64,000 nt of DNA, from positions 42,413,295-42,477,294 of the forward strand of contig OU015524.1 in assembly GCA_907165065.1 (NCBI GenBank), read 5' to 3'. Of the stretch, positions 52,601 to 64,000 are shown piece by piece. The position numbers and the translations under genes are program-made. The stretch comes from Caprimulgus europaeus. Taxonomy: Eukaryota; Chordata; Aves; Caprimulgiformes; Caprimulgidae. The notes beneath the pieces were generated by a model. It was not told the origin of the DNA. It worked only from the letters and a program-made list of their open reading frames with translations, and did no database searches. Positions within the stretch are counted from its first letter, which is position 1; the number at the start of each line of letters is the position of its first letter.

Positions 52601-55600
52601 AGCCTCCCATTAAAGGGACTGGTTGTCCCTTCAAAAAAGAGACCAATATCCAATCTAGCCCACTATCTCCAAACAGTGCTGTTGTTCTACATTTTTGTCT
52701 TCTTAACCTGCCCCAAAGTACTTATTTCTCAAAACATCAATGTACAAAATAAAGACTGCAGCAGTCTTGAAACACTAAACTGCAAACTTCCTATCTAAAC
52801 AACAACAGTATCTTGATATCAGGAAATATTTGCATTCTATAGGGACAGAGCAGTTGAGGGGAAGAACAACAAATTGAAAGAACTGGCCGATATACTTTGT
52901 TCCCAGACCTCTCATGAAACTTTTATAATTTATTAGTTATGTTATTCCCTTGTGCTTAAGCCCATTTCCACACCTTTGGGATGTATTTGTTTAGACTCTA
53001 AATTCTCCTAGTCAAGACTATTCCAAATTCAATTTTGAGATAAATAAGTGTAAGATTACATACATGCTGTAACAGAAAAGAAACAGAAATCTATTCACAG
53101 CATGAAATGCTTTGTTTGTTGATTTCAGCCTTTTCTTCCCCATCCGATCCGATGATCCTTGGTTCACATCCCACCTTCCATCCCATCTGACACTGTTACA
53201 CTGTACTCAGACACATCCAGCTGCTGCCTCTTCCTGTACCTCTCTGTCCTTCTCTCACACCCACTACCTGCTCTCAGGTCTCCTCCCTGGCCACCAGAAT
53301 AACCTTTGAAAAGGCCTCAGCATGAGCCTTCCTAGCAAGACGTATTATTTACCTTCCTCCTTCTCCTCCGTTTAATGAGCACAAGTACTCCCTTGAGGGG
53401 ATCCTGCCAGCTTCACATTCATGAGAGCTTTCAGCTTTTCTGCTAGACAGAAAACAGTGGTGTTCCCAGAGCAGGCAAGGGGATGCTGGCCATGACAAGT
53501 GTCCTACAAGAACCACAGCCCTCCAAAGGGCAGGAATTCCTCCCTTCCATTGGTGGATCTGTTTCTGAATCCACCTTGTGTCAACTGGGATTGAGCTCTG
53601 TACCTCATCATAGGTAAAGGGAAATGTACTTCGGGAAACAGAATATTCTGGCTGAACAGCTGCAATGGAGCAGTTTGGACTAACAAGTAAAAGTCTTTAG
53701 AGAGAAAAAAAGTTAGGCACACTTCTTCACTTTAAAAAGCCTCTCTGATCTCTCCTCTAATTCAGTTCTAACGATGCAAATACTTGGCTACACTGAGCAG
53801 CAGGAGAAAGAAAGGGAGGCTTGGTAGCCCTTTTCACATACACAGGGATGTTAGGGAAACAGATGTTTAATGATTTTTGCAAGTGTATATTAAAAAAAAA
53901 CCAACCAGATAGCATTCAAGAAAGAAAAAGAAAGCAAAGAAAAAGAAAGATTGAGTCCTTTCCCATTAAGCACACTAATGCCACAAGAAAGTCAAAATAC
54001 CAAACAGAAGATGAGAAGTGGCCTGATCTTAATCACATTTAAAAACAAATCATTATATCTAGCATGCTGCAGTTTATACACATATTGTGTGACAATAATA
54101 AAATAATTTCTATTTTGGGGGAGGGTGTTCTATCCAGACTACCAGCTGCGAGTTAAGGCAGAAGCAGTGGGACAGCCAAGGCCTCAGCTAATCCAGGGAG
54201 GTAGAAAAAGTCTTTTTTTGTTGTCGTTATTGCCATACATTTTCAGTCCTAGTCATGGTATTCAGTTTAACAAGAAAAGTGAGGAAAATATTCCTCAAGC
54301 AAGGAACCAAAGATCGCACTGACAATTCTTCTTAACTTTACTCAAATTTAGAATCATAGTAGTTAAGTCATATTTATTCCACAACTTTAATCAAGTCATG
54401 GTATGAAAAACCACATGAAGTAATGGTATGATGAGTCACACAAAAAGTCCTTTTTTTTAGTGAATCCTGCTTCATGAGAAAAATGTTCTAGTAATTGTAG
54501 TAATGGTAATTGTGCGTTTTATTTAACTTGCTAGCTCTACTTTTACCTCCCTTTTATGATAAAAGAAAACTTGAAAAATATTATTTTGTTTCTAAAGTTA
54601 GGTTTCAAGCCACTGTTATATAATTCATAAAAATGCCCTGATATGTCCTAGGAAAAGTATAGTATATTAACTAACAAATCTTAATTTCATTTGACACATC
54701 ACAAGACAAACCATGATCACAGGACTTACTTGGAAAGAGTTGCCCGTCAGAAGCACACCCTAAACTAATGATGTGTTATTTACTTCATCTAATTTTAAAA
54801 AGAGTGAGTATAGAGGGTGTAAAGTGACAGAAGTCTTTCCTAAATATAGTAGATGCACCTAGGCAAGGTGCTACGATAATCCCAAAATATTTTGCCAGGA
54901 GTCACGGGTTCCAGCTGGCCTCTGGGCTTGCTATTTCTGAGACTAATAGGTTACTCCCTGGTAATTCCTAAACCACTGTTGAACAGGGGATGGGGTAGGG
55001 GGATGAATCTGTGGCATCCTGAAATACAGACACATCTCAAAACAAGCATCAGTACACTGAATATCAAAACACCTGAACAGTTCTTATCCTGGCTGTATTA
55101 TTTCCTCCTGAAACAAGACATATGAAACACTGATTTTTGTATTTTACACTCAAGCTGCTACACAGGCTCTGCCAACAATCAGATTTCTGTTGCAGAATTT
55201 TGGTACAGATCACCAAACAGCTACATATCCATGGGTTTTAGTGAGTATGGGATATTCCTCTGTATTTTAGCAAGTGCTGCAGCTTGCTACTACTGAAACA
55301 GTACTTGCCAACAGCACAGAATGTCTCCTCCAGAGAAAAATATACTATAAATTTTGTAGCAATTGTCATTCCGTTTGCATTCCTTTCATAGACTGAAAAT
55401 ATCAGCATAAAAAGACTGAAATATCCAGCACAATAGCAGTATATGTTGGATTGATAAATTCTTTGTGAGAAATCAAAGCACACTGCAGTAGATGCAGTTA
55501 TTAAAGACTGTGCAGGTATTAACAGAACGGTAAGTAGATCCCAACACATTCTGTGCTAGGCCTGTCTTTTGAAATAATAAAAATATATGGGTTCCTAAAA

Positions 55601-58600
55601 GAATTTCTCTTCACCCCAGCTTGCAGGGCACTCAGTTTTTAGTCATTTCTCTCAAGTCCTTCATAGTCTTACCGCAGAGCTGAAGAGTTCATGGAAAAGC
55701 TGTGAAATTAATCTAGCACACTGTATATTGCAGCAACTGCTAACCAAAAAAAATTAAGGAATCTTCAGATGCACAGCAAAATGACTTTCTATTACCAGGT
55801 TCTCATGCCAGCCAGTAATCCTTCACAGATTTTAATCAGGTGCAACGACAGAAGGCTGCAGTGAACTATGAGTCCCAAAAATATGTTATTAAGCAGGTGC
55901 AAAAATATCTTTCAAGCTTATGTACATGTCACAATGTAACATTCAGAGACAGGGTTTTTTTCCTGATTTTTATTTCCTGTTTCTTCCCCCAAACAAACTC
56001 ACCAGCTATCATAAATGAGCCAGTGAAATGGAAAATTATCACTAAGAATATTGAAACAGTAGGAGTATCTTTCAATTGCTTCTACTCTAACTTTTATCAG
56101 CAAATGTTTCAGGTACTCTCTTGACTCAAAATTATGCACATGCACAAACTTTAACATTATAAACCACAAATTTATATTTATAGACTTTTTTTGTTCTTCC
56201 ATATATGTATTTTACATTGCATGGAATAAAAGGTATGCCTCACACTACTCCCAACTACAAAAAAAGGTAAAAAACAAATATCAACAAAATTTTGCCATGT
56301 TTGTTAATACAGTGAAATTAATGGTTCTGTATTATATTAAAAAGTACGTCTCCTCAAACAAAAAAATGTTGCAAGTAGGTTCATCATAGCTGAAAATACA
56401 AATTCTCAAATACTGATTTCGTGATCATATGCTAACTCCATTTTTCCTATTCTTATTTACAGTAAGAAATACTGTCACTGTCTCCACTGTAGAGTACTGA
56501 GACAGTAAAGAGTATCACGTTATCATATGAGCTGCATCTGATACTAGAAGGACTCCCAGAAAGCTGTCAGAATTGCTGCTAAAGAGGAGAGCAAAAAATC
56601 ACATTTTTATTTCCAGTATGAGGCTATACTTATAGCTTGTTTTTCACAGGCTGCTATTTATCAAGTACCACCCTTGCTAAAAATAGCACTATTACATTAA
56701 TTGTAAATCAGAGAAATCTGAGAAAAAGAAAGGGACATTTTAACCAGGAAAGTGGATTCAGAATAATGGTTTCATCTGAGCCAAGGAAAATCAAGGTTGG
56801 AATTTTTAATGCTGGGATGGTTATTTTGCTGTTTTTCTGCACGTGTTACATGACTAAAAAGCTGTATTTTAACAACACCTTTTAAATTTAATACTTAATG
56901 TAAGATATGTCTAAATCACAGAACTTAATATATTAACTTGCCTACTTATTACAAAGAATATAATTTTGGATTACTGATTTTTATTCCTTCATGCCTATCA
57001 ACTGATGATTAACATCTACTGCTCAAACACAGTTGTAATCCACAGTTCCATGGAAGCTTTCACATTGCCTTGAACATAGTTCATGCACATAACTTCACTT
57101 TTCAGCCATTATTATATTTCATTGCTTGCCCTCTAAATGCACTAATTTTAGTGTTTATTTAAGCAACTGTTAAGTACAGCAGCAAAGCTAGGCTGATAAC
57201 CATCTGTATATCAAAGAGCCTAAGAACCATGAGCTCTTACGTGTTTCTTTTGGCTCCACTAAGTTCCTTCGGCTCACTGAGCTCCTGCAAACCATTTAGA
57301 CTAGGATGCAAATTAAAGCATCTAAAATTCACTCACCTAAGTCTATTTAGCTACCATCTGTCATTTAGCTATTTACATCTGCTCAGCCTGAGCTCCTTTT
57401 ACAGCCAATGGCAGGAGATTGGTTTTCCAGAAGGTGAGGCACCTTCTTGTGAAATTGGAATTTAAGACAGTCGTGATGAATTGCCTTCTGCAGGTATCTC
57501 CTCCTCTCCTTGGCCTCTGCAATAATCAGCTTAGGCTGGGGTGACCAAAACTTACGTGTCTCAGATGAATCCCAGCCTCAGCATGCTCACATGTCCACAT
57601 GTTCGATGTTAAAGAGACAACAGAGAAACATTTGTCCTCTACACAACCATCTTGTGTTTTCAAATGAAGTGGTAGTATGAAAACTGACTCATAATAGCTC
57701 AAGGCATCAAATTCAAAGACATTTAGGCAAGCTTTGCATGACTATTGAAATTACAGCTATGTCCTAAATAACAACAAACAAATAGCATGCTGGGGCTTCA
57801 CATTCTTTCACTGCCGAATGCCTTAGACAAATTACATAAAAACTGAGGAACAGAGAACACCTTGGCATACTAATTTCAACCCGAATCACGTGCAAAGCTC
57901 TGTATTCAAAACAAACTGTCAACCAGTCATTTCAGCTCTACTCAGAACCCTTGAGTCCTCAGTCACAAGGTCAGGTGCTTCCCAGTTTCTGTATGAACTT
58001 ACAAGTGCATGCAGCACCTTCAGCCCCCAGACAGCTAAGGGGTAGCAGACAGTCATCACGATGACAACGTGAATAACCCAGGATTTATTGAGACCTCAGG
58101 TATTACGTGTCGTAGAGCCAGCCATCTCTCCACTGCTCTGCCAGTTTCTTCAAAACAATTAAATGGAGCAACAAAAGCTAATGAAAATTCTGGGAAGAAA
58201 GTGTAAATTGGTGAGGCTTTGGCAGTCCAGCTTCTACATGGCTGGCTGCCCCAGGAAGGGGAGTGGGATTGCTGCAGTCAAGCTTTAGGCACTTATGTCC
58301 AAACTAGTGCCATTAGGCTCTGTTTAATGGTCAAAAAAAGGGGGGAGGGCAGGGGAGGAAAGGGTATTTTCAGGTACTCTCTTGACTAAAAAGGAAAACT
58401 AGATGAGTACCTTACAGACTTATAGATCAGATGAGTCATATTGTAAGCAACAGACTAATATCAAGAACTAAAAAATAATAGACTGAATAGCTGGTATAAA
58501 TCCTGTTGTAATTCTCATTTTAGGTCCACATTATCAGTTGTCTTCATGACTAATTTTTTGTGGGCAGGCATAAGACAATAGACCTGAGATAACAGAACCA

Positions 58601-58615
58601 AAGTACAGGTCAGAA

Positions 58616-59650
58616 ATCATAGAATGGTCTGGGTTGGAAAGGGACCTTAAAGATCATCTAGTTCCAAGCCCTCTGCCATCAGCAGGGACACCTTCCACTA
58701 GACCAGGTTGCTCAGAGTCTCATCCAACCTGGCTTTGAACACTTCCAGGGAGGAGGCATCCATAGCTTCTCTGGTCAACCTGTTCCAGTGTCTCACTAGC
58801 CTCACAGCAAAGAATTTATTTGTAATATCTAACCTAAATTTACCCTCTTCCACTTTAAAGCCATTACCCCTTGTTCTATCACTACCTGTCTTTACAAAAG
58901 GTCTCCCCCCAGCTTTCCTGTAGGCCCCCTTCAGGTACTGGAAGGCCGCTATAAGGTCTCCCCGAAGACTTCTCTTCTCCAGGCTGAACAGCCCCAACTC
59001 TCTCAGCCGGTCCTTGTAGGAGAGGTGCTCCAGCCCTTGGATCATCCTCATGGCCTTCCTTTGGACTTGTTCTAACAGGTCCATGTCTTTCTTGTGTTGG
59101 GGGCTCCAGAACTGGACACAGTACTCCAGGTGGGGCCTTATGAGAGCAGAGTAGAGGGGGAGAATCACCTCCCTTGACCTGCTGGCCACACTTTTCTTGA
59201 TGCAGCCCAGGATACAGTTGACCTTCTGGGCTGCAAGCACACACTGCCAGCTCATGTTCAGCTTTTCATCCACCACCACTCCCAAGTCCTTCTCTTCAGG
59301 CCACTCATTGCCCAGCCTGTATTTGTGCTTGGGGTTGCCCCAACCCAGATGCAGGACCTTGCATTTTGCCTTGTTGAACTTCATGAGGTTAGCACAGGCC
59401 CACCTCTCAAGCCTGTCAAGGTCCCTCTGGATGGCATCCCGTCCCTCCAGCGTGTCAACCGCACCACTCAGCTTGGTATCATCAGCAAACTTGCTGAGGG
59501 TGCGCTCAATCCCCTTGTCCCTGTCTCCAACAAAGATGTTGAACAGCACCAGCCCCAGTATTGGCCCCTGAGGGACATCACTCGTCACCGGTCTCCACTC
59601 AGACATCAAGCTGTTGACAGCAACTCTTTCAGTGTGATCAGTCACTAACT
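58616..59650 (-). mobile_element. CR1 LINE, 5'-truncated, about 1 kb
   Basis: A minus-strand CR1 retrotransposon copy with the family's 3' end intact (ATTCTATGATT-type octamer region at 58616-58640), a short 3' UTR (58616-58697) and the C-terminal part of the reverse-transcriptase frame upstream. Its 5' end near 59646-59660 is a truncation, typical of CR1, where reverse transcription starts at the 3' end. No target-site duplication was seen, also typical. It is the longest and best preserved mobile element in the window and lies in RYR2 intron 1 in the gene's sense. Confidence 0.95.
58698..59645 (-). CDS. CR1 ORF2 fragment: reverse transcriptase C-terminal part
   Basis: An uninterrupted frame of 315 codons ending in TAG belongs to the CR1 pol protein. 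Visible motifs are VPQG (residues 24-27, reverse-transcriptase motif B) and FADD (residues 53-56, the catalytic motif C). The thumb region with [16 protein letters not shown] (87-102) follows, then the CR1-typical C-terminal region including [15 protein letters not shown] (166-180) and an RHWNRL stretch (285-290). The endonuclease, fingers and motif A aspartate are missing through 5' truncation, so the fragment cannot act. Upstream in-frame codons soon reach a stop. The first listed codon is GTG and is not a true initiator. The absence of frameshifts and stops over 948 bp suggests a fairly recent insertion. Overlapping frames on the other strand are shadows. Confidence 0.93.
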   Translation of the reverse strand: MTDHTERVAVNSLMSEWRPVTSDVPQGPILGLVLFNIFVGDRDKGIERTLSKFADDTKLSGAVDTLEGRDAIQRDLDRLERWACANLMKFNKAKCKVLHLGWGNPKHKYRLGNEWPEEKDLGVVVDEKLNMSWQCVLAAQKVNCILGCIKKSVASRSREVILPLYSALIRPHLEYCVQFWSPQHKKDMDLLEQVQRKAMRMIQGLEHLSYKDRLRELGLFSLEKRSLRGDLIAAFQYLKGAYRKAGGRPFVKTGSDRTRGNGFKVEEGKFRLDITNKFFAVRLVRHWNRLTREAMDASSLEVFKARLDETLSNLV

Positions 59651-62600
59651 GTTACAGTAACTACCACAACAGAAAAAAAAATATTTAATAAAGGAAGAAG
59701 CTGTTAAGGCCAAGGTGTAACAGAGCGAAAAGATCATGGAACAAAATTCATGCATACACAGACAGACGTACACATGTTTCAGTATCAAACCAGTATTACT
59801 GGTAGTTAAAGGTTGAAATTCAAGGTTTCTGGTTTTACCTGGTTTCCAGCCCCCAATAATTCATCTTAAGTAGCAATTAGACATAAAAACTTTGTCTTTT
59901 CCCCACATACTGTCAAAAATTTTAAGAATATTTATGGCTAGGTAGAGATTTTCATGACCCTTGTTGAGCAGGCCATTGATCTCAATACTGCAGATGTAAA
60001 ACCAAATAAAAAAAATCTCTTTGGAAAGCAAAATATATAGATAAGGGCAGATAACTTTAACCACAAACTTTGCTTACATAAACATAGCATATTCTGCACT
60101 TCAATACCGATGCCCTTGTAGGTTCATCCTAGGGCCCTTATTTACAACTAAACTAGAAACATGGTGAAAATTAAAGGCGAGCAAAGCCTACACGATGAAA
60201 TGATACAGGCCTCTGTGTCTTACCACCTGAAAACACTACAACGCACAAGAGTTAAACCAGTTTAAAGCAGAAGGTCATAGCATAGACAACTGTTAAAAAC
60301 AACCACTGGCCTTAGTGCTTCAGAAAGGAAACGCTGTAATGGTTGTGTGAGAAACTGCAACTTTATTGACAAGATACTTCCCTGCTATGAGTTAGCACAA
60401 ACACATGAAAAATTGAAAGAAAATGTGACATCACCTAATATGATTTTTTTTTTCTTCCAAGATAAGCATTTATCTCTTCCAAAAATCTCTGCCAAAATAA
60501 GCAAAGAAAACCAGAAAGATTTATGTTCAGGGGCACCACTACAAAAGTTGAAAGAAGTTTAGCCACTGTCATCAGTAGGAATGTCTTGTAGTAAAAACAC
60601 TAGTGGAGAGCTCAGCACAGCAGACACTTAACATTTACTCAGTTAAGTATACAGTGGAGGACCAGATTACCAGCTAAGAATAAAGACTTTGAAACAAAAA
60701 GGGATCTACAACACCTGAACACTTATTGTGCTGTTGTCCCCTCTGCTTCAACTTCCCCAACTTTGAAAGAGTAAATCCTTCTGTACCTGCCTCCTTGATA
60801 TCATGATGGATTCCTGGTTGGTCACTTCGACATTTCCATAGTAATAAAATGAAATAAAAGTTTGTCTAGCTTTTCACATTGATTATTGCAGTTGAGGATG
60901 CAAACCTGCAGTATTTGCATTTGAATTGTTCTGAAAGGAGTAATTTTTGAGCTGAAATGCTCAGGCTCAGTTTTCACTCAAAGACAAACTTGTAAGGACA
61001 TTTTTCAGATGCCTTTTTAAGACCTGAAAGCCTGAAATCTTTCACATACACTTAACTAGGAAATTGAAGCATAGATAGATGCAGTGATAAGAATACAAAC
61101 TCAAAAAATAAAAAGTGCATAGGTGTTCCAGCTCTCATTTTTGCTTTCTCAATAAGTACTTACATTAATAATATACCATTGTAAGACTGATTATATTGAC
61201 TTTATGACATGCTGAGAGCTTTCTGGAAGGTGTTGCTTTTGGCAGAAACACATAGCATTATATCATATGGCTAATGGTAGAACCTATCAAAACCAGACTT
61301 AAATCATTACTACAATAGGTAATACCAAATTGAAAGTAATAAAGAAAGCAAGACACATTTTACTCAAAAAAAACAAACAAAAAAAAGATATTGCAATAAT
61401 ATGTTTATTTTAACAGCCTAGAAAGTCTCTCCTAGTGACTGCATCTGTTTCATTTACCCAGATGGGCCTACGCATCTGTTCAATTTCATTTAGCAGCTTG
61501 AAAAAAAAGGAAGCAAAGTTAACAACAAAAGCAAAATCTGAAGAGTTTCTGGGGTCTCTCTGTGACTCACAGCCTGTACACAGCCAAACTACATTAGCTC
61601 GCTTTTCAGTGGTAGACTTTGCTTTGCCAAATAAAATACAAACACATCTGAAGGGAATGACGACATACATTGGAGGCATCAAATCTGCACCAAAAATTGG
61701 TTGGGGCTTTGTGCATGTAGAACTGTTTGTTATTTGTGACTAAAAGCTAGTTCTATTGAAACAAAATAAAATCATTCACAAGCAACACAGCTTTTTAAAT
61801 TACTACAAAGGAGATGTAGTTTTGATTTGAATTGGTTGGATTTTAACACGTTCCAGTTAAGTTGGGGTTGGTGAGGAGGACTCCACTTCCTTTAATTTTT
61901 ACAGTTAGATATGCTGTCTAGATCTTTATTATAGGAATTCAGCTTCCCAAAATATTACTCTTCTAATAATATTTATGCAAATACAGAATGCTTCCAAAAA
62001 TCTTGAAGTGCATATCTGTGTGGCAAAATATTTTCTTAAAAAAAAAAAAAAATATTTTAGGCTTTATAGTGCTCTCCTCCAAAACAATTCAATGTTCTTG
62101 TTCTTTTATCTCCAAGGATCTAAACAAACTTTTTTAAACCTCCTCTCTCATGCTCCTCCCCCTTTTATTCCCAAGTCATGAAACAATATGAGACATATAC
62201 CAAGTCTACAGTCTAAGAAAGAGGCAAATATAATCAGATCAGCAAAATTTCCCAGAAACAGAGCTAAGTATCTGCAATTTTAATTAGAGGTGTAGCATGA
62301 TGATCTAAAAGAAAATAGATCTTATAAACCCACTCGGAAGCACAAGGGCAAGAAGAAGGTTCCTATAAAGCATGTGCTAAGAAATAACACAACAAACTAG
62401 TGCTGAATATTCTTGCCTTGCTGCAGCACTTGCTGCAAAGCCTAATGACGCTAAAAGTACCAGGTTTTGTTTTGTCCTCTGTTTATTTGATTGATAGGCT
62501 TTTTGTAATTGTTAAGAAACTGTCTACAAACATCAATCCAATTGTCATTTCAAAACAGTAACACCTGGATTGATCTCACTGCATCAGATATGTTCCTCTC

Positions 62601-64000
62601 TCCAAAATAAGACATCTACTCATGCTTACAATCCATGCAAGAAAACACTCTGGCACAGTCAGAGTAGGCAATGTCATGATTCTCCTTGGCTTATAACTTT
62701 TGTGTCAGGATTGGATCTCTCACTTGCTTCTCAGCTATCCCAGCTGGCACTCAGTCCTGACTCTTTCTCAGTAACATCTCTCTGCCAGTGCATTTTTTTC
62801 TACACCAGTTTCTCCAAGCTCCTGTTCCTTTGCATCTTAATTACCAAACCACTCACTTATCTTGTCTTAACCAAGACCTTCTCCTCCAGCATCTATTTTG
62901 TTAAAATACAAATACAAGAACAATTTCCCTAAACTTTTGCTTTGAACCTGTTGTCACCTTCCTCATTGCCTTTCTGCTTTTCCTCATACTTCCCCAGACA
63001 CTGCAAATATCACTTACTCCCCCTTGTCTTTGGATACAGCTCACAGTGCAAATGCAAAGAGACTGCCTAGCTGTTTGCTCCATATATGAGCAAGTGACCC
63101 AAAGCAGCCAACCACAGTCCACAGGCCATGCAGCTTCACCAGATGTGTCAAATAATCACCTGAATTTGTCACACAGCTGCTCAGTGTGTGCTACCTGAGA
63201 TATGCAACAACTGGTAGCTCCTTCTCTAGCAACAGCAACACACTTAGGAACAGAGAGGCTAGAGGAAGTCTCTACATAATGCCAGTTTGTATGTATATCT
63301 TGACTATGTGTAATTAATAACAGAGTTAAGATATACAGTATCTGGTTAAAAAGGAAAATTATTGGGAGGGGACAGGCACTAAGAAGGGCTGAACAGCAAA
63401 TGACAAGAAAATCATCTATACATTCAAGGGAAGTTTATGTGATTTCATACTTTACTGCCTCCATGTAATTTTTAAGAAAACTCCACACAGTTCAAAAATC
63501 CCTTGTAGCAAAGCTTTATGTTACTCACACCTTTAACATTTATTGGAAATATTTCATATTAAAAAGCAAATATAAACACCTAATTTCTACATAAAAAGAA
63601 GAGTTTATGTACAAATACAGCACAAGCATTTTGTTTGATGTTATAGCTGCTTGCTGCCTAAGAAGCTTTTGCAGTTTAGAACATTTATATTAATTTTCTA
63701 GAGTATTTAAGCAAGCTCCCTGTCAAATCCAGAAAACAAGCTACATCTCCAAGAACAATTACATACAAGTGAGATGCTTTTCGAGGGGATTAAGATCCTT
63801 TAGAATCATGCAAGCTTTAAAGATATTTGAATATGAAAGTAAATATTTACATAAAAGAGGGTGGTTTGTGGAGAAAAAAAATCTAAAACTAATTTCCTGG
63901 GGTACTTTAGTAGTCCTTTCCACATGAACACAGTCATTGCCTTCTTGTACACAAATTAGCAGCATGCATTCAGAAGTGGAAGATGATTCCTGAACAGTTG

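Larger units (their letters stand above)
1..64000 (-). other. RYR2: RYR2 gene body, internal part (introns 1 to 4, exons 2 to 4)
   Basis: The whole window is assigned to the RYR2 transcription unit, read right to left. This rests on three minus-strand coding exons in the correct order and spacing (41744-41863, 23219-23323, 4824-4844). Their concatenated translation follows the N-terminus of the cardiac ryanodine receptor and not RYR1 or RYR3: exon 3 encodes the RYR2-type [11 protein letters not shown], and exon 4 encodes VDVEKW, which as recalled RYR1 and RYR3 lack. RYR2 is a tetrameric Ca2+ release channel of about 5,000 residues per subunit in the sarcoplasmic/endoplasmic reticulum membrane. 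Only the first ~2% of its coding sequence is here. Exon 1 (about 16 codons) and the promoter are not in the window, and no CpG-island-like segment was seen at its right end. Gene identity is very likely; that no nested gene exists is less certain. Confidence 0.93.
41864..64000 (-). other. RYR2: RYR2 intron 1, partial (at least 22,137 bp)
   Basis: Intronic DNA upstream of exon 2 in the transcript sense, running off the right end of the window. It holds a CR1 tail scrap (45263-45296), a (CA)n/(TA)n microsatellite (47084-47107), several homopolymer tracts, a C/A composite tract (49603-49650) and a 1-kb CR1 with an open reverse-transcriptase frame (58616-59650). The stretches 41870-45260, 50300-58610 and 59660-64000 contain no recognised gene or mobile element. 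Slightly C/T-richer patches at 51780-52560, 53100-53330 and 62570-63130 could not be classified. Confidence 0.85.

Noticed and set aside
59197-59648. Plus-strand frames of 107 and 124 codons
   Set aside because: Shadows of the minus-strand CR1 reverse-transcriptase frame.
62570-62932. 120-codon plus-strand frame
   Set aside because: Leucine/serine-rich product of C/T-rich sequence with no domain; no supporting splice sites identified.
1-64000. Bacterial-type systems, CRISPR arrays, tRNA or rRNA genes
   Set aside because: No spaced direct-repeat array, cloverleaf sequence or dense operon-like coding was seen; the window is vertebrate intronic DNA.

Overview
This window looks like vertebrate, almost certainly avian, nuclear DNA. 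It is AT-rich, has no prokaryote-style gene packing, and its interspersed repeats are CR1 LINE fragments plus one solo LTR of a kind common in bird genomes. No species can be named. A neoavian bird is likely, but that is inferred from repeat types recalled from memory.

The key result is that the window lies inside one gene read on the minus strand: RYR2, the cardiac ryanodine receptor. Three short coding exons were found by reading the complementary strand, and none of them corresponds to a long open frame. Exon 2 is at 41744-41863 (120 bp, 40 codons). Exon 3 is at 23219-23323 (105 bp, 35 codons). A 21-bp microexon, exon 4, is at 4824-4844 (7 codons). Each has an AG acceptor and a GT donor and starts and ends in phase 0. 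Joined, they encode about residues 17-98 of the N-terminal cytosolic beta-trefoil domain in human numbering. The next microexon (exon 5) was not found, so it probably lies before base 1. Exon 1 and the promoter must lie beyond base 64000.

Layout from left to right, which is 3' to 5' for RYR2: part of intron 4 (1-4823), exon 4, intron 3 (18,374 bp), exon 3, intron 2 (18,420 bp), exon 2, and part of intron 1 (at least 22,137 bp). Intron 3 holds an 18-bp purine VNTR, a 106-bp tandem duplication, two CR1 scraps and a GC-richer patch. Intron 2 holds an old CR1 280 bp upstream of exon 3, a 1,155-bp solo LTR with 5-bp target duplications in the same sense as RYR2, and two adjoining CR1 pieces in opposite orientation. 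Intron 1 holds a short CR1 tail and a 1-kb CR1 with a 315-codon uninterrupted reverse-transcriptase tail. The rest is unremarkable AT-rich intron with microsatellites.

Apart from the three exons and the CR1 reading frame, the open frames of 60-228 codons look like chance, LTR-internal or simple-repeat-derived frames. I found no tRNA, rRNA, CRISPR or bacterial feature and no convincing new multi-gene system. The points most worth a second look are the microexon with its tandem acceptor, the sense-oriented solo LTR in intron 2, and the purine VNTR.
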